DNA of 64,000 nt from Pseudomonas huaxiensis (GCF_003231275.1 NZ_QKVL01000033.1:1-64000), one strand, 5' to 3'. Shown: positions 49,860 through 58,660, numbered from the stretch's first letter. Numbers and translations: made by a program. Notes: generated by a model not told the origin, from the sequence alone.

Positions 49860-50313
49860 GTTTCACGTGATCCTTTTTCAACCAGAAATTCCGCCGAATA
49901 CCGGCAACATTATCAGGCTCTGCGCCAACAGCGGCTGCGACCTGCACCTGATCGAGCCACTGGGCTTCGAACTGGACGACAAGCGGTTACGGCGCGCCGG
50001 CCTGGATTACCACGAATACGCCACCCTCAAGCGCCACAGCGACCTGGCGTCGTGCCTGGAAAGCCTTGGCCAGCCGCGTGTGTTTGCGTTCACCACCAAG
50101 GGTTCGCAGCCGTTTCATGAAGTCGCCTTCGAGCCGGGCGATGCGTTCCTGTTCGGGCCGGAGAGCCGCGGTCTGCCGGCGGAGGTGCTGGATGCGCTGG
50201 AAAGCGGCCAGCGCCTGCGGCTGCCGATGCGACCGGGGTGCCGGAGCTTGAATCTGTCCAATACGGTCGCCGTGGCTGTTTACGAGGCCTGGCGGCAGCA
50301 AGGTTTCGTCTGA
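49858..50313 (+). CDS. trmL: tRNA (cytidine/uridine-34-2'-O)-methyltransferase TrmL
   Basis: A SPOUT methyltransferase for the wobble 2'-O position of tRNA-Leu isoacceptors. The 151-residue protein has the signature FQPEIPPNTGNIIRLCANSG, the knot motif LFGPESRGLPAEVL and LRLPMRPGCRSLNLSNTVAVAVYEAWRQ. ATG 49858 is supported by GGAG six bases upstream and by the conserved MFHVILF start. Divergent from and overlapping by 2 bases with the hypothetical gene; convergent with secB across a terminator. Confidence 0.96.
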   Translation: MFHVILFQPEIPPNTGNIIRLCANSGCDLHLIEPLGFELDDKRLRRAGLDYHEYATLKRHSDLASCLESLGQPRVFAFTTKGSQPFHEVAFEPGDAFLFGPESRGLPAEVLDALESGQRLRLPMRPGCRSLNLSNTVAVAVYEAWRQQGFV

Positions 50314-50354
50314 TCGCGACGGTTCGGCGCGAAGCCCCGCCCTGGCCTCAAAAC

Positions 50355-50381
50355 AAAAAAGCGCCTTCAGAGGCGCTTTTT
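50355..50381. terminator. Bidirectional terminator between trmL and secB
   Basis: AAAAAGCGCCT and AGGCGCTTTTT, 11-bp perfect arms around TCAG, with A- and T-runs serving both strands. Confidence 0.92.
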
Positions 50382-50401
50382 CATTCCAGCAAGACCATCG
50401 C

Positions 50402-50890
50402 TTATTGCAGCGAAGGCGCCTCGCCAGCTTCCTGCATGCGCTGCATTTCTTGCGCGTACAGGGCGTCGAAGTTCACCGGGGACAGCATCAGCGCCGGGAA
50501 CGAACCACGGGTCACCAGGCTGTCCAGCGCTTCGCGAGCGTACGGGAACAGGATGTTCGGGCAGAACGCGCCGAGGGTGTGGCTCAAGGACGCACCGTCG
50601 AGGTTCTTGATCAGGAAGATACCGGCCTGCTGCACTTCAGCGATGAAGGCAACTTCGTCGCCGTTCTTCACGGTAACCGACAGGGTCAGCACGACTTCGT
50701 GGAAGTCGCCTTCCAGACCTTTCTGCTTGGTGTTCAGGTCCAGGGCAACGCTCGGCTCCCACTGCTGACGGAAGATCGCCGGGCTTTTCGGCGCTTCGAA
50801 CGACAGGTCACGCACGTAGATGCGCTGCAGGGAGAATTGTGGTGCGCTATCGTCGGCAGCCGAGGCGCCGTTGGTCTGTTGCTCAGTCAT
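50402..50890 (-). CDS. secB: Protein-export chaperone SecB
   Basis: A tetrameric cytoplasmic chaperone that keeps preproteins unfolded and delivers them to SecA. The 162-residue protein contains FSLQRIYVRDLSFEAPKSP near the start, LTLSVTVKNGDEVAFIAEVQQAGIF, and GAFCPNILFPYARE, all typical. It lies 40 bp downstream of grxC on the same strand, the yibN-grxC-secB order also found in enterics. Confidence 0.97.
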   Translation of the reverse strand: MTEQQTNGASAADDSAPQFSLQRIYVRDLSFEAPKSPAIFRQQWEPSVALDLNTKQKGLEGDFHEVVLTLSVTVKNGDEVAFIAEVQQAGIFLIKNLDGASLSHTLGAFCPNILFPYAREALDSLVTRGSFPALMLSPVNFDALYAQEMQRMQEAGEAPSLQ

Positions 50891-50930
50891 GGCAGATCCT
50901 TCTTTGCAGGGTCTTTAGAGGGTTTTGGAT

Positions 50931-51185
50931 TCAAGCGTTGAGCAGGGCATCCAGCTTGCCGGCGCGCTCCAGCGCATAGAGGTCATCACAACCACCGACA
51001 TGGGTGCCGCCGATCCAGATCTGCGGCACTGAGGTACGGCCGGCTTTCTGGGCCATTTGCGCGCGTACCTGAGGCTTGCCGTCGACCTTGATTTCTTCGA
51101 AGTCCACCCCTTTGCTCGCCAGCAAGTGCTTGGCGCGGCTGCAATAAGGGCAGTAATCGCTGGAGTAGACGGTGACCTGGGTCAT
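50931..51185 (-). CDS. grxC: Glutaredoxin 3
   Basis: A small thiol-disulphide oxidoreductase using glutathione. The 84-residue protein has the dithiol site SSDYCPYCSRAK at residues 8-19, the cis-Pro TSVPQIWIGGTHVGG loop and GG-CDD glutathione-binding end. One base separates it from the upstream rhodanese-like gene, so they should be co-transcribed with secB. Confidence 0.96.
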   Translation of the reverse strand: MTQVTVYSSDYCPYCSRAKHLLASKGVDFEEIKVDGKPQVRAQMAQKAGRTSVPQIWIGGTHVGGCDDLYALERAGKLDALLNA

Positions 51186-51186
51186 G

Positions 51187-51603
51187 TCACTTCACCAGCG
51201 GCAGGTTGTCAGCTTTCCAGCCCGACACACCACCGGACAACTTGGCGGCGGTGAAGCCGGCCTTGAGCAGGTCGCGGCAGACGGCGCCGGCGTGCTGGCC
51301 CATGTTGTCGACCACGATCAGGGTCTTGTTCGCCTTGTGCTTTTCCAGCTCGCCGATGCGTGCGGCGAACTTGTCCTGCGGGATGTTCACGGCGCCGACG
51401 ATGTGACCTGCGGAATATTCCTTGGTCGAACGGATGTCGATCACCAGGCCCTTGTCGCCATTGACCAGTGCGGTCAGTTCGCCATTGCTCAGGCTGCGGC
51501 CGCCCTTGCGTGCTTCGGTGACGATCAGCAAAACCAGCAGAACGGCGAAGATGGCAACCAGCAGATAGTGATTTGTTGCGAATTCAATCAGGTGAGCAAC
51601 CAT
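51187..51603 (-). CDS. Membrane-anchored rhodanese-like protein (YibN type)
   Basis: A 138-residue protein with one N-terminal membrane helix (LLVAIFAVLLVLLIV) and a rhodanese fold: GLVIDIRSTKEYSAGHIVGAVNIP and KLSGGVSGWKADNLPLV. At the usual active-site loop, where thiosulphate sulphurtransferases have Cys, it reads IVVDNMGQHAGAVCRD, with Asp-Asn in that place, so persulphide chemistry at the canonical site is unlikely. ATG 51603 removes an upstream extension into the gpmI promoter region. First of the yibN-grxC-secB set; divergent from gpmI. Confidence 0.88.
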   Translation of the reverse strand: MVAHLIEFATNHYLLVAIFAVLLVLLIVTEARKGGRSLSNGELTALVNGDKGLVIDIRSTKEYSAGHIVGAVNIPQDKFAARIGELEKHKANKTLIVVDNMGQHAGAVCRDLLKAGFTAAKLSGGVSGWKADNLPLVK

Positions 51604-51808
51604 TGGGAGGGTGTTCCGGGCCGTTAAAAATGTCGGCCAGTATACACAGCAGCCATGGGCCGCCAAAGCCTGCTTGCCCCTGTTGTCGACAGCAATTCTC
51701 ACCTTCCCGGTACTGTCCGTCGGGACGCCAATGCGCGGAATTCGTCAAGGCTGGCCAATTTGCCCTAAAATGCGGGTCTTTCTCATCTACAACCGTGAGT
51801 AGATTTTG

Positions 51809-53344
51809 ATGACGAGCACGCCCAAGCCTTTGGTCCTGATCATCCTGGATGGTTTCGGTCACAGCGAAAGCCCCGAGTACAACGCCATCTTTGCCGCCAA
51901 CACACCCGTCTACGATCGCCTGCGCGCCAACCAGCCGCATGGCTTGATCTCCGGCTCCGGCATGGATGTCGGGCTGCCCGACGGACAGATGGGCAACTCC
52001 GAAGTCGGCCACATGAACCTCGGCGCCGGCCGGGTCGTGTACCAGGACTTCACGCGGGTGACCAAGGCTATTCGCGATGGCGAGTTCTTCAGCAATGCCG
52101 TGCTCACCGGCGCAGTGGACAAGGCGGTCGGTGCCGGCAAGGCCGTGCACATCCTCGGCCTGCTTTCCGACGGCGGCGTCCACAGTCATCAGGATCATCT
52201 GGTCGCCATGGCCGAACTGGCCGCCCAGCGCGGTGCCGAGCGTATCTACCTGCATGCCTTCCTCGACGGCCGCGACACCCCGCCAAAAAGCGCGCAATCC
52301 TCCATCGAGCTGCTTGACGCCGCCTTCGCCAAGCAGGGCAAGGGCCGCATCGCCAGCCTGATCGGCCGCTACTTCGCCATGGACCGCGACAACCGCTGGG
52401 ACCGTGTCAGCGCCGCTTACAACCTGATCGTCGACAGCGCCGCCGAGTACAGCGCCGACAGCGCCGTTGCCGGTCTGGAAGCGGCCTACGCCCGCGGCGA
52501 GAGCGACGAGTTCGTCAAAGCCACCCGCATCGGCGACGCCGTGAAGGTCGAAGACGGCGACGCCGTGATCTTCATGAACTTCCGCGCCGACCGCGCCCGC
52601 GAGCTTTCCCGCGCGTTCGTCGAAACCGAATTCAACGAATTCCCACGGGCCCGCCTGCCGAAAATGGCCGCCTACATCGGCCTGACCCAGTACTCGGCGA
52701 AAATCGCCGCGCCTGCCGCCTTCGCGCCGAGCAGCCTGGAAAACGTGCTGGGCGAATACCTGGCGAAGAACGGCAAGACCCAACTGCGCATCGCTGAAAC
52801 CGAGAAATACGCACACGTCACCTTCTTCTTCTCCGGCGGTCGCGAAGAGCCGTTCGAAGGCGAAGAACGCATCCTGATCCCGTCGCCGAAGGTCGCTACC
52901 TATGACCTGCAGCCGGAAATGAGCGCGCCGGAAGTCACCGACCGCATCGTCGAGGCCATCGAGCAGCAGCGCTATGACGTGATCGTGGTCAACTACGCCA
53001 ACGGCGACATGGTCGGCCACACCGGCGTTTTCGACGCCGCAGTCAAGGCCGTCGAAGCACTGGACGGCTGCGTCGGTCGCATTGTCGAGGCGCTGGACAA
53101 GGTCGGTGGCGAAGCCCTGATCACCGCCGACCACGGCAACGTCGAGCAGATGGAAGACGAGTGCACCGGCCAGGCGCACACCGCCCACACCACCGAGCCG
53201 GTGCCGTTCATCTATTACGGCAAGCGTGACTTGAAGGTCCGCGAAGGCGGCGTGCTGGCGGACGTGGCGCCGACCATGCTGACGCTGATGGGGCTGGAAA
53301 TTCCGAAGGAAATGACCGGCACCACGATTCTCGTCAAAGCCTGA
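51809..53344 (+). CDS. gpmI: 2,3-bisphosphoglycerate-independent phosphoglycerate mutase
   Basis: Interconverts 3- and 2-phosphoglycerate using two manganese ions. The 511-residue alkaline-phosphatase-fold enzyme has the N-terminal metal motif VLIILDGFG, the phospho-accepting serine in GQMGNSEVGHMNLGAGR, and C-terminal metal sites VNYANGDMVGHTG and ADHGNVEQM. ATG 51809 rather than the TTG before it. A REP pair and terminator separate it from envC downstream. Confidence 0.97.
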   Translation: MTSTPKPLVLIILDGFGHSESPEYNAIFAANTPVYDRLRANQPHGLISGSGMDVGLPDGQMGNSEVGHMNLGAGRVVYQDFTRVTKAIRDGEFFSNAVLTGAVDKAVGAGKAVHILGLLSDGGVHSHQDHLVAMAELAAQRGAERIYLHAFLDGRDTPPKSAQSSIELLDAAFAKQGKGRIASLIGRYFAMDRDNRWDRVSAAYNLIVDSAAEYSADSAVAGLEAAYARGESDEFVKATRIGDAVKVEDGDAVIFMNFRADRARELSRAFVETEFNEFPRARLPKMAAYIGLTQYSAKIAAPAAFAPSSLENVLGEYLAKNGKTQLRIAETEKYAHVTFFFSGGREEPFEGEERILIPSPKVATYDLQPEMSAPEVTDRIVEAIEQQRYDVIVVNYANGDMVGHTGVFDAAVKAVEALDGCVGRIVEALDKVGGEALITADHGNVEQMEDECTGQAHTAHTTEPVPFIYYGKRDLKVREGGVLADVAPTMLTLMGLEIPKEMTGTTILVKA

Positions 53345-53349
53345 ACCTG

Positions 53350-53430
53350 AGGGCCTGCTTCGCAGGCCTTCGCGAGCAAGCTCGCTCCCACAGGGCCTCG
53401 TGGGAGCGAGCTTGCTGACGAAGCAGCCCC
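53350..53430. repeat. REP pair (REPIN-like hairpin)
   Basis: Cores TTCGCGAGCAAGCTCGCTCCC and GGGAGCGAGCTTGCTGACGAA face each other between gpmI and envC. Also contains the short arm pair GCCTGC/GCAGGC. Confidence 0.8.
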
Positions 53431-53452
53431 AAGATCACCGGAATTCCAGACC

Positions 53453-53488
53453 AACGCCCCAAAGCAGTTGCTTCGGGGCGTTTTTTTT
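53453..53488 (+). terminator. Intrinsic terminator after gpmI
   Basis: AACGCCCCAAAG and CTTCGGGGCG (one G-U-type mismatch) around CAGTTG, then eight T residues. It should separate gpmI from envC-ctpA-yibQ transcription. Confidence 0.85.
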
Positions 53489-53543
53489 GGCGTCAACGGC
53501 GGGCATACTAGGCCAGTCTCCATCCCCTGGTTATCGCCATTCC

Positions 53544-54842
53544 ATGCTTCGCGCCCTGATCCTTATCGCCTTGACCTGCCTGCTCGGCCCGGCCTTCGCC
53601 GACGAGCGCGCGCAAACCCAGCAGCAACTGGACGCCACGCGCCAGGACATCACCGAGCTGAAGAAAAAGCTCGGGCAACTGCAGGAGGAGAAATCCGGCG
53701 TGCAGAAAGACCTGCGCGGCACCGAAACCGACATCGGCAAGCTGGAGAAGCAGGTGGAGGACCTGCAAAAAGAACTAAAAAAGACCGAGGGCGAACTGGA
53801 GCGCCTCGACACTGAAAAGAAAAACCTCCAGTCCGCCCGCACTGAACAACAACGCCTGATCGCTATTCAGGCCCGCTCCGCCTACCAGAACAACGGCCGC
53901 GAGGAATACCTGAAGCTGCTGCTCAACCAGCAGAATCCGGAAAAATTCGCCCGCACCCTGACCTATTACGACTACCTGAGCCAGGCCCGCCTGGCGCAAT
54001 TGCGTGCCTTCAACGAAACCCTGCGCCAACTGGCCAATGTCGAGAAGGACATCGCCCACCAGCAGGCGCAGTTGCTGGTCCAGCAAGGCACCCTCGATGC
54101 CCAGCGCCAGGATCTGGAAAAGACCCGCGCCGAACGCCAGGAAATCCTCGCCAGGCTCAACGGCACCCTGAAAGACAACGACCAGAAGCTCGCCGCCCGC
54201 CAGCAAGACCAGGCCGAGCTGGGCCGCGTGCTCAAGACCATCGAAGAAACCCTCGCCCGCCAGGCCCGCGAAGCCGAGGAAGCCCGCCAGCGCGCGCTGC
54301 TGGCCGCCCAGGAAGCCGAGAAGAAGCGCCAGCAGGAGGCCGCCCTGGCCGCCAGCGACAGCAAGGATGACACCCCGAAAAAACCGAAAAGCACGCCTGG
54401 CCCGCTGGTTTCCAGCGACGGCGCGGTGTACGGCGGGGCTTTTTCTGCGGCACAGGGCAAACTTCCCTGGCCGGTCAATGGTCGACTGTTGGCGCGTTTC
54501 GGCGAAACCCGGGGCGATGATGCCCGGGCCAAGTGGGACGGCGTGATGATCAGTGCATCGGCCGGTAGCCAGGTTCATGCAGTGCACGGCGGGCGCGTGG
54601 TGTTCGCCGACTGGTTGCGCGGGGCCGGACTTCTGGTCATTCTCGACCACGGTAACGGTTACCTCAGTCTGTACGGTCACAACCAGACCTTGCTCAAGGA
54701 TGCCGGCGACATCGTCAAGGCCGGCGAGGCGATCTCCACCGTTGGCAACAGCGGTGGCCAGAGCACCCCGGCGTTGTACTTCGCCATCCGCCAGCAGGGT
54801 CGGCCGACCGACCCGACGCAATGGTGTCGTGGCCAGGGATAG
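53544..54842 (+). CDS. envC: Murein hydrolase activator EnvC (degenerate LytM domain)
   Basis: Activates amidases that split septal peptidoglycan. The 432-residue protein has a signal peptide (MLRALILIALTCLLGPAFA), a long coiled coil (residues about 20-290, rich in Q, E and K), and a C-terminal LytM/M23 domain. The zinc ligands of active M23 enzymes are missing: the first motif reads AKWDGVMIS and the usual HLHF is ALYF, as expected for an activator and not a hydrolase. ATG 53544 gives the signal peptide. Followed by ctpA and yibQ, as in the gpmI-envC-yibQ order of enterics. Confidence 0.93.
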   Translation: MLRALILIALTCLLGPAFADERAQTQQQLDATRQDITELKKKLGQLQEEKSGVQKDLRGTETDIGKLEKQVEDLQKELKKTEGELERLDTEKKNLQSARTEQQRLIAIQARSAYQNNGREEYLKLLLNQQNPEKFARTLTYYDYLSQARLAQLRAFNETLRQLANVEKDIAHQQAQLLVQQGTLDAQRQDLEKTRAERQEILARLNGTLKDNDQKLAARQQDQAELGRVLKTIEETLARQAREAEEARQRALLAAQEAEKKRQQEAALAASDSKDDTPKKPKSTPGPLVSSDGAVYGGAFSAAQGKLPWPVNGRLLARFGETRGDDARAKWDGVMISASAGSQVHAVHGGRVVFADWLRGAGLLVILDHGNGYLSLYGHNQTLLKDAGDIVKAGEAISTVGNSGGQSTPALYFAIRQQGRPTDPTQWCRGQG

Positions 54843-54931
54843 GTCTCGCCTCTCTATTTCACGCGCTGGCCGCCTGGCGGCTGACGCGATGCTCCATACG
54901 GGGCACACACAGGATCAGGAGTTCGTTCGAC

Positions 54932-56263
54932 ATGCTGCATTCGCCTCGCCTTACCTCGCTGGCCCTGGCCGTTGCCCTGATCAGTGGCGCGTCCCTGGCC
55001 TTCGCGGCCGAGCCCGCCAAGCCGGCGGCGGTCGCACCGACGACGGTCACCGCCAAGGCTCCGCTGCCACTGGACGAGCTGCGCACCTTCGCCGAGGTCC
55101 TGGACCGCATCAAGGCGGCCTATGTCGAACCGGTGGATGACAAGACCCTGCTGGAAAATGCCATCAAGGGCATGCTCAGCAACCTTGATCCGCACTCCGC
55201 CTACCTCGGCCCGGAAGACTTCCAGGAACTGCAGGAAAGCACCAGCGGCGAATTCGGCGGCCTCGGCATCGAAGTCGGCATGGAAGACGGCTTCGTCAAG
55301 GTGGTCTCGCCCATCGACGACACCCCGGCCTCCCGCGCCGGTATCGAAGCCGGCGACCTGATCGTCAAGATCAACGGCCAGCCGACCCGCGGCCAGACCA
55401 TGACCGAAGCCGTCGACAAGATGCGCGGTAAGATCGGCGAGAAGATCACCCTGACCCTGGTCCGCGACGGCGGCACGCCATTCGACGTGACCATTGCCCG
55501 CGCGGTCATCCAGGTCAAGAGCGTCAAGAGCCAGCTGCTCGAAGACGGCTACGGCTACATCCGCATCACCCAGTTCCAGGTCAAGAGCGGCGAGGAAGTC
55601 GGCAAGGCCCTGGCCAAGCTGCGCAAGGACAACGGCAAGAAGCTCAGCGGCGTGGTCCTCGACCTGCGCAACAACCCGGGCGGAGTCCTGCAATCGGCGG
55701 TCGAAGTGGCCGACCACTTCCTGACCAAGGGCCTGATCGTCTACACCAAGGGCCGCATCGCCAACTCCGAGCTGCGCTTCTCCGCCGACCCGGCCGACGC
55801 CAGCGAAGGCGTGCCGCTGGTGGTGCTGATCAACGGCGGCAGCGCCTCGGCTTCGGAGATTGTCGCCGGCGCCCTGCAAGACCAGAAACGCGGCGTGCTG
55901 ATGGGCACCGACAGCTTCGGCAAGGGCTCTGTGCAAACCGTGCTGCCGCTGAACAACGACCGCGCGCTGAAGATCACCACCGCGCTGTACTACACGCCCA
56001 ACGGCCGCTCGATCCAGGCCCAGGGCATTGTCCCGGACATCGAAGTGCGCCAGGCGAAGATCACCAGCGAGCAGGACACCGAAAACTTCAAGGAAGCCGA
56101 CCTGCAGGGCCACCTCGGCAACGGCAACGGCGGCGCCGACCGGCCTTCGACCAGCAAGGCCACCGGCAAGACGGGCAAGAAGGCACGTCCGCAGGACGAT
56201 GACTACCAGCTCAGCCAGGCCCTCAGCCTGCTCAAGGGCCTGAGCATCACCCGCGACAAGTGA
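54932..56263 (+). CDS. ctpA: Carboxy-terminal processing protease CtpA (S41 family)
   Basis: A periplasmic serine protease; the P. aeruginosa homologue at this place works with an adaptor to degrade peptidoglycan cross-link hydrolases. The 443-residue protein has a signal peptide (cleavage after AFA, near 25), a PDZ domain (GIEVGMEDGFVKVVSPIDDTPASRAGI) and the S41 core with catalytic Ser in INGGSASASEI and Lys in DSFGKGSVQT. The tail (residues about 385-430) is Gly/Lys-rich and probably disordered. ATG 54932 has AGGAG upstream. Its TGA overlaps the yibQ ATG. Confidence 0.94.
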   Translation: MLHSPRLTSLALAVALISGASLAFAAEPAKPAAVAPTTVTAKAPLPLDELRTFAEVLDRIKAAYVEPVDDKTLLENAIKGMLSNLDPHSAYLGPEDFQELQESTSGEFGGLGIEVGMEDGFVKVVSPIDDTPASRAGIEAGDLIVKINGQPTRGQTMTEAVDKMRGKIGEKITLTLVRDGGTPFDVTIARAVIQVKSVKSQLLEDGYGYIRITQFQVKSGEEVGKALAKLRKDNGKKLSGVVLDLRNNPGGVLQSAVEVADHFLTKGLIVYTKGRIANSELRFSADPADASEGVPLVVLINGGSASASEIVAGALQDQKRGVLMGTDSFGKGSVQTVLPLNNDRALKITTALYYTPNGRSIQAQGIVPDIEVRQAKITSEQDTENFKEADLQGHLGNGNGGADRPSTSKATGKTGKKARPQDDDYQLSQALSLLKGLSITRDK

Positions 56264-57030
56264 TGCGCACGCTCCTCTTCACCCTGCTCTGCCTGCTGAC
56301 CGGCGCCGCCCTTGCGGCGCCGGTCCAGCCGCAGCGGGCATACCTGAGCGTCATCATCGATGACCTTGGCCAGAGCCCCGACCGCGACGCCCGCACCCTC
56401 GCCCTCCCCGGCCCCGTCACCATGGCGATCATGCCGGACACACCCCACGCCACCGACTTCGCCCGCCAGGCCCACCACGCCGGACGCACGGTGATTCTGC
56501 ACATGCCCATGGACCCGGCGACCGGCCCTTACGCCTGGCATCCGGGCACGCCCATGCCAGAACTGGAAAAACGCCTGAACGCCGCCCTGCTGCGGGTGCC
56601 TTACGCCGCGGGTCTCAACAACCACATGGGCAGCCGCATGACCGCGCAACCTGAAGCCATGGCCTGGTTGATGGGCGAGTTGCAACGCCGCGATCTGTTC
56701 TTCGTCGACAGCCGCACCAGCGCCGCCACCGTGGCGGCGGCCAAGGCGCAGACGCAGGGGTTGGCCAGCGTGTCGCGGGATGTGTTCCTGGATGATGTAC
56801 GCACCACCGAAGCCATCACCGGGCAGTTACGCCTGGCGGTGGAACTGGCACGCCGGCAGGGCACCGCCGTGGTAATCGGCCACCCTTATCCACAGACGCT
56901 TGAGGTGCTGGAGCGTGAGTTGCCGCGGCTCAAGGCCCAGGGTGTGGAGCTGATCGAGCTGCGCCAGATGATCGCCCTGCGCAGCAACCGCGCCATGCCG
57001 GCGCACGGCAAGGGCGGGGTTTACAGGTAG
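56263..57030 (+). CDS. Divergent polysaccharide deacetylase family protein (YibQ)
   Basis: A 255-residue exported protein: signal MRTLLFTLLCLLTGAALA, then YLSVIIDDLGQSPDRD (the family's DD motif), VTMAIMPDTPHA, NNHMGSRMT with the metal-type His, FFVDSRTSA and GHPYPQTLEVL. It belongs to the divergent polysaccharide deacetylase 2 family; enzymatic activity is not shown for the family to my knowledge. Linked to envC and ctpA, so a cell-wall role is inferred. ATG shares a base with the ctpA stop; its 3' end overlaps the next, convergent gene by 10 bp. Confidence 0.88.
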   Translation: MRTLLFTLLCLLTGAALAAPVQPQRAYLSVIIDDLGQSPDRDARTLALPGPVTMAIMPDTPHATDFARQAHHAGRTVILHMPMDPATGPYAWHPGTPMPELEKRLNAALLRVPYAAGLNNHMGSRMTAQPEAMAWLMGELQRRDLFFVDSRTSAATVAAAKAQTQGLASVSRDVFLDDVRTTEAITGQLRLAVELARRQGTAVVIGHPYPQTLEVLERELPRLKAQGVELIELRQMIALRSNRAMPAHGKGGVYR

Positions 57031-57749
57031 CGGGCGAAGGTGGCCTCGACGAAGCCTTCTTCGCGCATCTGCTCCAGGCTGTCCTGAAGTTTTTTCACCA
57101 CCTCATCCGGCACCTGCTTGTTCAGCGCCAGGTACAACTGGGTGCCGTTGAAGCGCAGCACCGTCTTGAATGCGGTCATACCGATCTGCCGGGCGAGGTA
57201 GCGGCCAGCAGGGTCGCCGGTGGCCCAGAGATCGATTTCGCCGCTGGAAAGCTTACGGGCGTTGTCCTGATCGCGCAGGACCAGCACCGGCTTCAGGCCG
57301 CTCCTGGCCAGGCTTTCGGCAATGGCATCGCCCTTGTAGGCGCCGATGCGCAAGCCTTTGGCCTGTTGCAGGTTATCCAGCTGGATCTTGCTGCCCTGGC
57401 TCGCCAATAGCACCCAGTCATCCGGGCCCAACGGGCCGACCCACTTGAACAGGTTCTCGCGGTCCGGCTGGCGGGCCATGACGAAAACGCCGTGGTTCGG
57501 GATGTCCCTGGCCTGCTGATACACCCGCGTCCAGGGGAAGCGCAGGGTCATGCTGTAGGGGACTTCGGCGCGACGGAACATCTCCCGCACCAGATCGGCA
57601 GCAATGCCCTGGATTTCCGGCTCGCGCGCGAAGCTCTTGCCGTCGGTGGACATGTTGTAAGGCGGGAAGTTTTCGGTGAGCAGGACCAGGGGTTCGGTGG
57701 CCTGGGCTGGGGTTGCGAGGGAGAGGAGGAACAGGAGTCGAGTGAGCAT
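57021..57749 (-). CDS. Periplasmic substrate-binding protein (SBP_bac_3 family), orphan
   Basis: A 242-residue protein with a signal peptide (MLTRLLFLLSLATPAQA) and the transporter-type binding fold: EPLVLLTENFPPYNMSTDGK at the start, LRFPWTRVYQQA, GLRIGAYKGDAIAESL and DLWATGDPAGRYL. No permease or ATPase gene is adjacent, so it may serve another transporter or act as a sensor-like protein. The substrate is unknown. Convergent and overlapping with yibQ; a REP pair lies upstream toward hisF. Confidence 0.85.
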   Translation of the reverse strand: MLTRLLFLLSLATPAQATEPLVLLTENFPPYNMSTDGKSFAREPEIQGIAADLVREMFRRAEVPYSMTLRFPWTRVYQQARDIPNHGVFVMARQPDRENLFKWVGPLGPDDWVLLASQGSKIQLDNLQQAKGLRIGAYKGDAIAESLARSGLKPVLVLRDQDNARKLSSGEIDLWATGDPAGRYLARQIGMTAFKTVLRFNGTQLYLALNKQVPDEVVKKLQDSLEQMREEGFVEATFARYL

Positions 57750-57778
57750 TCGAGAGGCCTGGAGATTTGGGGGCTGCT

Positions 57779-57865
57779 GAGGGCCTCATCGCTGGCAAGC
57801 CAGCTCCCACAATGTCCGGTACATGCCGATCCTGTGGGAGCTGGCTTGCCAGCGATAAAGCCTCA
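57779..57865. repeat. REP pair (REPIN-like hairpin)
   Basis: Arms CATCGCTGGCAAGCCAGCTC and GAGCTGGCTTGCCAGCGAT pair with CCCAC/GTGGG nearer the loop. It lies between the 3' end of hisF and the 5' end of the binding-protein gene. Confidence 0.85.
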
Positions 57866-57878
57866 ACGCGGTCCTGAA

Positions 57879-58649
57879 TCAGCGAACAACAATCCCGCGC
57901 TGCGCCATGTAAGCCTTGGCCTCTGGCACGGTGTACTCGCCGAAGTGGAAGATGCTCGCCGCCAGCACCGCGCTGGCATGACCTTCAAGGATGCCGTCGG
58001 CCAGGTGCCGCAGGTTGCCCACGCCACCGGATGCGATCACCGGGATACCCAGCGCGTCGCTGATGGCCCGGGTGACGCCGAGGTCGAAGCCGCTCTTCAT
58101 GCCGTCCTGGTCCATGCTGGTGAGCAAAATTTCACCAGCGCCCAGGCCTTCCATCTTCTTCGCCCATTCCACCGCGTCCAGCCCGGTAGGCTTGCGGCCG
58201 CCGTGAGTGAAGATCTCCCAGCGCGGCGCTTCGCCCGGCCCGGAAACCTTCTTGGCGTCGATCGCCACGACGATGCACTGCGAACCGAAATGCGCTGCCG
58301 CTTCGCCAACGAACTCCGGGTTGAACACCGCCGCAGTGTTGATCGACACCTTGTCGGCGCCGGCGTTGAGCAGGTTACGGATGTCCTGCACGGTGCGCAC
58401 GCCACCGCCCACGGTCAGCGGGATGAACACCTGGCTGGCCATGCGCTCGACGGTATGCAGCGTGGTGTCACGGCCATCGACGCTGGCGGTGATGTCGAGG
58501 AAGGTGATTTCGTCGGCACCCTGCTCGTCGTAGCGACGGGCGATTTCCACCGGGTCGCCAGCGTCACGGATGTTCTCGAACTTGACGCCCTTCACGACCC
58601 GGCCGTTGTCCACGTCCAGGCAAGGGATGATGCGTTTGGCCAGGGCCAT
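57879..58649 (-). CDS. hisF: Imidazole glycerol phosphate synthase subunit HisF
   Basis: The cyclase subunit, closing the imidazole ring with ammonia delivered by HisH. The 256-residue TIM barrel has both catalytic aspartates: IIPCLDVDNGRVVKG (Asp11) and LLTSMDQDGMKSG (Asp130), with phosphate loops VGGGVRT and ASGGVGN. Last gene of the hisB-hisH-DUF2164-hisA-hisF set; a hairpin repeat fills the 100-bp gap to hisA. Confidence 0.97.
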   Translation of the reverse strand: MALAKRIIPCLDVDNGRVVKGVKFENIRDAGDPVEIARRYDEQGADEITFLDITASVDGRDTTLHTVERMASQVFIPLTVGGGVRTVQDIRNLLNAGADKVSINTAAVFNPEFVGEAAAHFGSQCIVVAIDAKKVSGPGEAPRWEIFTHGGRKPTGLDAVEWAKKMEGLGAGEILLTSMDQDGMKSGFDLGVTRAISDALGIPVIASGGVGNLRHLADGILEGHASAVLAASIFHFGEYTVPEAKAYMAQRGIVVR

Positions 58650-58660
58650 AAAGAATCCTC

